Notes under the pieces: model-generated
What the model was told of the DNA's origin: nothing
What the model saw: only the letters and a program-made list of their open reading frames with translations
Database searches by the model: none
NCBI GenBank assembly: GCA_031268615.1
Contig: JAIRWZ010000112.1
Coordinates: forward strand, 1 to 10,843
Reading direction: 5' to 3'
Length of the DNA: 10,843 nucleotides
From: Actinomycetes bacterium
GTDB taxonomy: Bacteria > Actinomycetota > Coriobacteriia > WRKU01 > WQUG01
Translations under genes and position numbers: made by a program
In this document: piece by piece, positions 5,869 to 10,843 of the stretch
How the letters are laid out: each line of letters begins with the position of its first letter
How positions within the stretch are numbered: the first letter of the stretch is position 1

Positions 5869-8457
5869 ATGGGAGTCATGGAAATTCAGGACATACGTCG
5901 GTATTACCTGATGGGTGTTGTCGGAGTGGGCAAGTCCACCCTGTTGGCGCGTCTGGCAACGCGTGCGGGCATTGAGGTGAGCGCCGAGTGGCTCGACGAG
6001 ACGCCGGATGACCTGCTGGATACGCCCGACAGCTTGCCCAAGGCGCGCCGGGAAGCCCTGCAAGACTGGATTTTTGTGCAAGTGGCAAAAAAGAATCAAC
6101 AGCTATGGGATGAGGTGACCCCTACAGTTCAGGTGGTTGACCGCTCCCCTTTGGACACCTTTGCCTTTTACCCACGGGGACAGTGGCCTCATCGCGCCCG
6201 ACAGTTGCAAGACGCCCTGTCTGTACGGGAACCGCAACGTCCGCTGGCGCCTGGGGTTGTGCTGCTTTTACAGGGAGATGTGGCTGAAATCGCTGCCCGC
6301 ATGGACCCAGCGCGCGGTTACGGGGAAGCGAAACTGGCCCAGCAACAGGCAGGTTTTGACGAGCTGGCAGCCGCGCTGGAGGCACGCGGCGCTACCGTTA
6401 CCCGCATTGCCGTGGCCGGCCTGAACCCGTCCGCCGTGGAAAAGGCGGTGGTAGCCGGGATAAATGCAGCGTACCAGCCCGTGGATATGCAGGCCTTTGT
6501 GGATGGTTTGCTTGCGGGGATGGACCCCCGGTCAAAGCCGGGGGCAGGATCAGCACTTACTCCTGTGTCCGCGCAGGCGGAATTGTCGCGGCGGCTGGCA
6601 CGGGTTCCCCGTAGCCCCGGCGTGTATTTGTGGAAGGACGCGGCGGGGCGCGTGCTGTATGTGGGTAAATCCCGCAGTTTGCGCAACCGAATGCGTCAGT
6701 ATTTGAGCGGGCAGGATGGGCGTGCGCAGATTCCGCTTTTGATGGCGGAAGTGCGGGATTTTGAATATCTGGTGACGGACAGCGAACACGAGGCCTTGGT
6801 GTTGGAAATCTCGTTGATTAAGCAGCTGACCCCGCCGTTTAATGTTGACCTGCGCGATGACAAAAGCTATCCCTATCTGGCGTTGACCCTGGATGCTGCC
6901 TACCCCGCCATCAAATACACGCGCGAGAAACATCGGCCCGGCACGCGCTATTTTGGGCCGTACACCGACGCCCGTGGCGCGCGCGAGACGGTTGACACGC
7001 TGCGCCGCGTCATTCCGGTGTGCCGCGCGACCTGCCCGGAATACAAACGGGTGGCGGCGAAGGGCTTTGCGGCCGAAGCTTCGCTGAAGCGCCCCTGTTT
7101 TGACGCGCAGATTGGGCTGGGCACGGGCGTGTGTACCGGACAAATCAGCCGGGAGGACTACGCCGTCTATGTCCGGCGCGCTGCGGAGCTGCTGGAAGGT
7201 CGCGTCACGAGTCTGGAAGCCGACCTGCGCGACCAGATGGAAGCCGCCGCGTCTGACCTGAACTACGAACTGGCGGCCCGGCTACGCAACCGTCTGGACG
7301 CGCTGGGCAGCATTCGAAAACGTCAGATTTTGGTGTCGGACACGGCGGCGTCTTTCGACGTCGTGGGCTTCGCGCGCGAAGAAAACATCGCGACGGCCTA
7401 TCTGTTGATTGTGCGCGAGGGCAAGGTGCTGTATGGCAACGAGCTGACCGTGAGCGTTGGGCTGGGGATTGCGCCGGGCGAGCTGGTCGCGCAGTTTCTG
7501 GGGCAGTATTACGCCGGAGCGGGTCAGATTCCGCGCGAGATTGTCACCGAGGCCCAACCGGAGGACCGGGAACTGTTGGCAGAGTTTTTGCGCTGTCGGC
7601 GCAGTGAGCTAAGTGAGAGCGTCCATCCCAGCGGCAGGGTACATATTACCGTCCCCTTGCGGGGTCTGAAACGTCGGCTGCTGGAAATGGCGGAGCGCAA
7701 TGCCCGCCATGCCTTGCTGCGCTGGAAAGTGCGCACGCACTATGACGACGAGCGGCTGAACCGCGCGCTGCTGGAGCTGGAAAGCGCGCTGGCCTTAGAC
7801 GGCCCGCCGCTGCGGATTGAAAGTTACGACATTTCGACCTTGCATGGGACGAATTCCGTAGGCTCGATGGTGGTCTTCGGTAATGGTCTGGCCGACAAAA
7901 GCGCGTATCGTCGCTTTAAGATTCGCGGGGAATTTTCTGAAGCCAATGACGTCGCCATGATGCGCGAAGTGCTGGGACGTCGCTTTGCTTTGACCCGGAC
8001 GACCGATGAGCGCTTTGCGCGCAAGCCCGACTTGTTGCTGATTGACGGCGGCAAGCCGCAGCTGCACGCGACGCTCGACATTCTGGCAGAGCTGGGGGTT
8101 AAGGGCGTGGCCGTCGCTGGCCTGGCCAAGCGCGAAGAGGAGCTATGGACTGCGTGGTCGGATGGGCCGGTAGTGCTGGCCGACGGTTCCCCGGCGCTGT
8201 ATCTGGTGAAGCGAATTCGCGACGAAGCCCATCGTTTCGCCATCGAGTACCATCGCAAGCTGCGCAGTAAGGCCATGACCGCCAGCGTTTTGGATGAGGT
8301 GGTAGGTATCGGACCCGTGCGTCGGCGTGCGCTTATCAAGCATTTCGGAGGTATGCGCCGTCTGCGCGAAGCCGACGAGGGGCAGATTGCCGCCGCGCCC
8401 GGCATTACGCCGCAAATAGCGGCCGACATCTACGGGATACTGCACCTGCCGTCGTAA
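5869..8457 (+). CDS. uvrC: P-loop kinase-like domain fused to excinuclease UvrC
   Basis: UvrC makes both incisions around a DNA lesion in nucleotide excision repair, with UvrA and UvrB. Residues 1-215 form an unrelated P-loop domain: Walker A GVVGVGKS (16-23), a VVDRSP motif (89-94) as in deoxynucleoside and thymidylate kinases, and a lid-like RMDPARGYGEAKL (144-156). Residues 216-232 are encoded exactly by dispersed repeat copy B. From 233 a full UvrC follows: GIY-YIG nuclease (Y253, Y264, R274, E308), a cysteine segment (C385, C389, C410, C422), a UVR helix pair (about 449-484), the RNase H-like nuclease (D654, D694, D726, H788) and tandem HhH (about 806-860). The 630-residue UvrC part matches a normal whole protein, so the kinase is an addition. 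The start ATG 5869 has a ribosome site at 5854-5860. UvrC alone could also start at ATG 6520 or GTG 6565, though neither has a strong ribosome site. The kinase substrate is unknown. Confidence 0.93.
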   Translation: MGVMEIQDIRRYYLMGVVGVGKSTLLARLATRAGIEVSAEWLDETPDDLLDTPDSLPKARREALQDWIFVQVAKKNQQLWDEVTPTVQVVDRSPLDTFAFYPRGQWPHRARQLQDALSVREPQRPLAPGVVLLLQGDVAEIAARMDPARGYGEAKLAQQQAGFDELAAALEARGATVTRIAVAGLNPSAVEKAVVAGINAAYQPVDMQAFVDGLLAGMDPRSKPGAGSALTPVSAQAELSRRLARVPRSPGVYLWKDAAGRVLYVGKSRSLRNRMRQYLSGQDGRAQIPLLMAEVRDFEYLVTDSEHEALVLEISLIKQLTPPFNVDLRDDKSYPYLALTLDAAYPAIKYTREKHRPGTRYFGPYTDARGARETVDTLRRVIPVCRATCPEYKRVAAKGFAAEASLKRPCFDAQIGLGTGVCTGQISREDYAVYVRRAAELLEGRVTSLEADLRDQMEAAASDLNYELAARLRNRLDALGSIRKRQILVSDTAASFDVVGFAREENIATAYLLIVREGKVLYGNELTVSVGLGIAPGELVAQFLGQYYAGAGQIPREIVTEAQPEDRELLAEFLRCRRSELSESVHPSGRVHITVPLRGLKRRLLEMAERNARHALLRWKVRTHYDDERLNRALLELESALALDGPPLRIESYDISTLHGTNSVGSMVVFGNGLADKSAYRRFKIRGEFSEANDVAMMREVLGRRFALTRTTDERFARKPDLLLIDGGKPQLHATLDILAELGVKGVAVAGLAKREEELWTAWSDGPVVLADGSPALYLVKRIRDEAHRFAIEYHRKLRSKAMTASVLDEVVGIGPVRRRALIKHFGGMRRLREADEGQIAAAPGITPQIAADIYGILHLPS
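6514..6564 (+). repeat. Dispersed palindromic repeat, copy B (in frame inside kinase-uvrC)
   Basis: This 51-base copy fits exactly 17 codons (residues 216-232), encoding AGMDPRSKPGAGSALTP with no stop, and lies at the seam between the kinase domain and UvrC. The palindrome arms CCCCCGG and CCGGGGG are perfect around TCAAAG. The flanks GCGGGGATGGA and ACTTACTCCT match copy A or C. Its codons are unlike conserved UvrC sequence and look like an inserted linker. Confidence 0.9.
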
Positions 8458-8478
8458 GGACGCACTCGCTCATTTCTC

Positions 8479-8487
8479 TGGTATACT
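8479..8487 (+). promoter_or_regulatory. Extended -10 promoter of rapZ, predicted leaderless transcript
   Basis: TGGTATACT is an extended -10: TGn followed by TATACT, five of six consensus bases. Counting seven bases past the hexamer puts +1 at 8494, the A of the rapZ ATG. No purine-rich ribosome site exists between the uvrC stop (8457) and this ATG, which fits leaderless translation. The -35 region (about 8459-8464) is poor, as is usual for extended -10 promoters. Confidence 0.55.
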
Positions 8488-8493
8488 CGAACT

Positions 8494-9492
8494 ATGGATA
8501 CGCCCGGCACTAATACGACACCCTGCGACACTACGGACACCACGCCCAGCGTCCTCCCGCCCACGCCCGACGACGCCCTCACGCCCACGCCTGACAGCGC
8601 TACCGCCTCTGCACTCAGCGACCCTCGCTTGGTGATTGTCACCGGCATGTCGGGGGCGGGGCGGTCCCGCGCGCTGGCGGCGCTGGAGGACTTCGGCTAT
8701 TTCTGCGTTGACAACCTGCCGCCGCAGATGATTCCCCAGGTCGCAAAGCTGACCGAAATCGACGACCCGCACTTTGCCCGTGTTGCCGTGGCCTGCGACA
8801 TCCGCGGGGGAGAGCTGTTCGATTCGCTGTTAGATATCTTAAACGACCCTGATCAGGTCGTGCCCTATACCCTGCTCTATCTGGACGCCAACGACGCGGT
8901 ACTCATCAACCGCTACAAAGAAAACCGTCGTCGCCACCCGCTGGAAGACAATCGCACGATTTTGAAACGCGCCATCGAAATCGAGCGCGGGGTGTTGGAG
9001 CCGATTCGCGCGTCCGCTGACCTGGTCATCGACACCTCGCGCCTGCGCGCCTCCGAGCTGCGCGCCCGCATCAAATCCGACTTTATCGGCCAGCGTGACG
9101 ACGCGCAGTTGACCGTCATTGTGACTTCATTTGGCTTCAAATACGGTATGCAAGCCGACGCCGACATCGTCTTTGACGTGCGGTTTCTGCCGAATCCCTA
9201 CTGGGACCCGGACCTGCGCCCGCTCTCTGGCCGCGACGCCGCCATCAGCCAGTTCGTGCTGTCGCGTCCCGAAACGCAGTCCTTTCTGGCGCGCTGGACC
9301 GACCTGTTGACCGACACGCTGCCGCGCTATCTGGCCGAAGGCAAGCTGTCCATCACCGTGGCCCTGGGTTGCACGGGCGGGCGCCACCGCAGCGTCACGC
9401 TGGCCGAAGAAACGGCGCGCCGCCTGAAGTTGGCGGGCTACGCCACCCATGTGGTCCATCGCGATATCGACCGCGACCCCGTAAATGTGTAG
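8494..9492 (+). CDS. rapZ: RapZ/YvcJ family nucleotide-binding protein
   Basis: RapZ-type proteins bind nucleotides; in E. coli RapZ steers decay of the GlmZ small RNA to control glucosamine-6-phosphate synthase, while YvcJ of Bacillus is a GTPase linked to competence. Residues 46-70 carry LVIVTGMSGAGRSRALAALE, with Walker A GMSGAGRS (51-58). The arginine in place of lysine is what I recall in actinobacterial members. VDNLPPQMI (70-78), DLVIDTSRL, FGFKYGMQADADIVFDVRF with LPNPYW, and the C-terminal signature GCTGGRHRSV complete the family pattern. At 332 residues it is about 40 longer than usual because of a Thr/Pro/Asp-rich, low-complexity N-terminus (1-43) that no family motif requires. The ATG at 8494 is supported by the promoter position rather than by a ribosome site; if wrong, the start would lie nearer residue 40. 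It is followed closely by yvcK. Confidence 0.93.
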   Translation: MDTPGTNTTPCDTTDTTPSVLPPTPDDALTPTPDSATASALSDPRLVIVTGMSGAGRSRALAALEDFGYFCVDNLPPQMIPQVAKLTEIDDPHFARVAVACDIRGGELFDSLLDILNDPDQVVPYTLLYLDANDAVLINRYKENRRRHPLEDNRTILKRAIEIERGVLEPIRASADLVIDTSRLRASELRARIKSDFIGQRDDAQLTVIVTSFGFKYGMQADADIVFDVRFLPNPYWDPDLRPLSGRDAAISQFVLSRPETQSFLARWTDLLTDTLPRYLAEGKLSITVALGCTGGRHRSVTLAEETARRLKLAGYATHVVHRDIDRDPVNV

Positions 9493-9503
9493 GAAGGACG
9501 AGA

Positions 9504-9556
9504 AGGAGTGAGTATTGAGCCTGCTCCCGGCTTTGACCGGGGGTCCATCCCCCCGC
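9504..9556 (-). repeat. Dispersed palindromic repeat, copy C (inverted, over the yvcK start)
   Basis: Read on the minus strand it matches copy B: GATGGACCCCCGG, TCAAAG, CCGGGAGCAGG, then CTCAATACTCACTCCT. Two extra C residues lie near its outer end, and one arm base differs (GGGAG). On the plus strand it carries AGGAG and GTG, so it provides the likely yvcK start codon and first 14 codons, again without a stop. Confidence 0.88.
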
Positions 9557-10533
9557 GTCCCATTCCGCTCACACCCGGAACTGATACCGGCGACGGACGG
9601 CGCCCCTTGCGCCTGGTCGCAGTAGGTGGCGGGACGGGGCTGCCACTGGTGCTGCGTGCTGCGCGGCGTCTGGGCTTGCGTCCCTCTGCGGTCGTTACCA
9701 TGGCAGACGACGGGGGTAGTTCCGGTCGTCTGCGTCGCGAGCTGGGCATTGTCCCGCCGGGAGACGTGCGTAACTGTCTGGCGGCGCTGGCCGCGCCCGA
9801 ACAAGAGCTGTGGGCAGAGCTGTTGGGGTATCGCTTCGAGGCTGGCGAAGGAATCACGGGGCATGCGCTGGGCAACCTGATACTGGCGGCTCTGACCGAG
9901 GCCAGAGGCAGCTTTCAGCAGGCTGTGGCGCTGTTAACCCGGCAACTGGACTTGCAGGGTGAGGTGCTGCCGTCCACTTATGCGGACGTGACTTTGCGCG
10001 GCTTCGACCGCAGCGGGGAAGAAATTTATGGACAGGATTCCCTGCGGCGCAATCCCGTCGCCATTGCCGATGTGAAGTTGACGCCAGAAGACGTCCCCGC
10101 CAATCCACGGGCAATCGAGGCCCTGTGCGAAGCGGACATAATCGTCATCGCTCCCGGCTCTCTCTATACCAGTATCATCCCCAACCTGTTGGTTCCCGAT
10201 ATTGCGGCTGCCATTCGCGGCAGTAAGGCGCAGGTCGTCTATTTCTGCAATGTTGCTAACATGCTGGGAGAAACGGCCGGCTTTATGCCGCCGGATTATC
10301 TGGATGCCTTAGATAACCACGGTCTGTCCGGACGCGTTGATTTGGCGGTGTTGTCTGCGTCCGCGCCTACCGGCGCAGACGAGCGAGCGGTCTGGGCCAC
10401 GCCCGAAGCCATGGACGCGCTGCGCGCACGCGGGGTGAATGTAATGACCGGGCAGATGGCCGATACTGCCCATCCCCTGCGCCACAGCGTTGAAGCTCTG
10501 ACTGACATTCTGGCAGAAATAGTGTCGGGATAA
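9508..10533 (+). CDS. yvcK: YvcK family (gluconeogenesis factor, CofD-like fold) protein
   Basis: YvcK proteins bind UDP-sugars and are needed for cell-wall growth and shape on gluconeogenic carbon in Bacillus and mycobacteria; they are often mislabelled as the F420 enzyme CofD. Motifs seen are VAVGGGTGLP (37-46), MADDGGSSGRLR (65-76), GDVRNCL (85-91), GITGHALGNLILAAL (about 113-127), IAPGSLYTSIIPNLLVP, and VVYFCNVANMLGETAGF. The conserved fold begins at about residue 34. The first 33 residues are an extension, of which 1-14 are encoded by repeat copy C. The start is uncertain: GTG 9508 has AGGAAGGA (9491-9498) 9 bases upstream, while the better-looking AAGGAG at 9503-9508 overlaps that GTG. 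The rapZ stop is 15 bases upstream, and whiA overlaps the end, so rapZ-yvcK-whiA are likely co-transcribed. Confidence 0.9.
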   Translation: MSIEPAPGFDRGSIPPRPIPLTPGTDTGDGRRPLRLVAVGGGTGLPLVLRAARRLGLRPSAVVTMADDGGSSGRLRRELGIVPPGDVRNCLAALAAPEQELWAELLGYRFEAGEGITGHALGNLILAALTEARGSFQQAVALLTRQLDLQGEVLPSTYADVTLRGFDRSGEEIYGQDSLRRNPVAIADVKLTPEDVPANPRAIEALCEADIIVIAPGSLYTSIIPNLLVPDIAAAIRGSKAQVVYFCNVANMLGETAGFMPPDYLDALDNHGLSGRVDLAVLSASAPTGADERAVWATPEAMDALRARGVNVMTGQMADTAHPLRHSVEALTDILAEIVSG

Positions 10534-10843
10534 TGGCGACTTTTACCGCCGACGTGCGTGATGAACTGTCACGGCTGGAACAGAAACGAGACTGTTGCAA
10601 CCGGGCTGAACTGGCGGCTCTCATCCGTCTGGAAGGCACGCTGTCACTGGCCTCCGGCAATGCCGCACGCTTAGAAATCGCGACCGAAAACGCGCCACTG
10701 GCTCGTCGTATCATTAAACTGGCGCGCAAGGTGACGGGACTGAAAACTGAACTGACGGTGCGCCGCTCCCTTCTGCATAAGACTAACAATTACCTCATCA
10801 CCATCCCCAACCAACCGCGTCTGGCCGCCGCGCTGGAGGCGCT
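10533..10843 (+). CDS. whiA: WhiA family regulator, N-terminal part, cut by the window edge
   Basis: The ATG (10533-10535) shares a base with the yvcK TAA stop (TAATG), so translation is probably coupled; there is no strong separate ribosome site. The 103 visible codons give MATFTADVRDELSRLE, a cysteine pair (C22, C23), RAELAALIRLEGTL (25-38), and VRRSLLHKTNNYLITIP (about 78-94), all typical of the N-terminal WhiA domain, which resembles LAGLIDADG endonucleases. WhiA is a DNA-binding protein that controls sporulation septation in Streptomyces and affects division and chromosome segregation in Bacillus. The C-terminal helix-turn-helix lies outside the window. Its place after rapZ and yvcK matches the conserved order in Actinomycetota and Firmicutes. 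Confidence 0.94.
   Translation, partial: MATFTADVRDELSRLEQKRDCCNRAELAALIRLEGTLSLASGNAARLEIATENAPLARRIIKLARKVTGLKTELTVRRSLLHKTNNYLITIPNQPRLAAALEA

Noticed and set aside
9127..9864. A 245-residue minus-strand open frame across the rapZ-yvcK junction
   Set aside because: It crosses two real genes on the other strand and has no domain of its own; its length comes partly from the stop-free repeat copy C.
9508..10533. Calling the YvcK gene cofD (F420 biosynthesis)
   Set aside because: GDVRNCL and GITGHALGN with placement between rapZ and whiA mark the YvcK branch of this fold; no F420 genes are nearby.

Overview
The window reads as a chromosomal stretch from a member of the Actinomycetota, most likely a Coriobacteriia-like lineage. 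The clues are the gene order uvrC-rapZ-yvcK-whiA, an arginine in place of the usual P-loop lysine in RapZ (GMSGAGRS), a SpoIID protein with its GHG-GMSQ motif at the N-terminus, and a WhiA start resembling the Coriobacteriia type. These are read from sequence and memory of the families; no search was run. The DNA is moderately GC-rich by eye. I saw no rRNA, tRNA, CRISPR array, phage gene or transposase.

Left arm, minus strand (1-3127): two overlapping cell-envelope genes, a LytR-CpsA-Psr (LCP) glycopolymer transferase and, downstream, a secreted SpoIID/LytB protein that runs off the left edge. Their divergent partner is cysK (3487-4422, plus), driven by a sigma70-type promoter with perfect hexamers and ending at a clear intrinsic terminator. 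A hairpin-rich 137-nt stretch then leads to mnmA (4658-5758).

Right arm, plus strand (5869-10843): the conserved block uvrC-rapZ-yvcK-whiA. UvrC is unusual: an 862-residue reading frame carries a complete P-loop nucleotide or nucleoside kinase-like domain ahead of a full-length UvrC. rapZ appears to be transcribed from its own extended -10 promoter as a leaderless mRNA. yvcK and whiA follow tightly (whiA overlaps the yvcK stop codon), and whiA is cut by the right edge.

The most notable feature is a dispersed repeat of about 50 bp, present three times: next to the cysK promoter (3316-3362), in frame exactly at the kinase/UvrC junction (6514-6564), and inverted over the start of yvcK (9504-9556), where it supplies the start codon and first 14 residues. 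It has a GC-rich palindromic core plus a conserved asymmetric flank, and no stop codons in the frames used. It therefore behaves like a protein-tolerated palindromic element that could fuse or extend genes. I did not find a defence or other multi-gene novel system.
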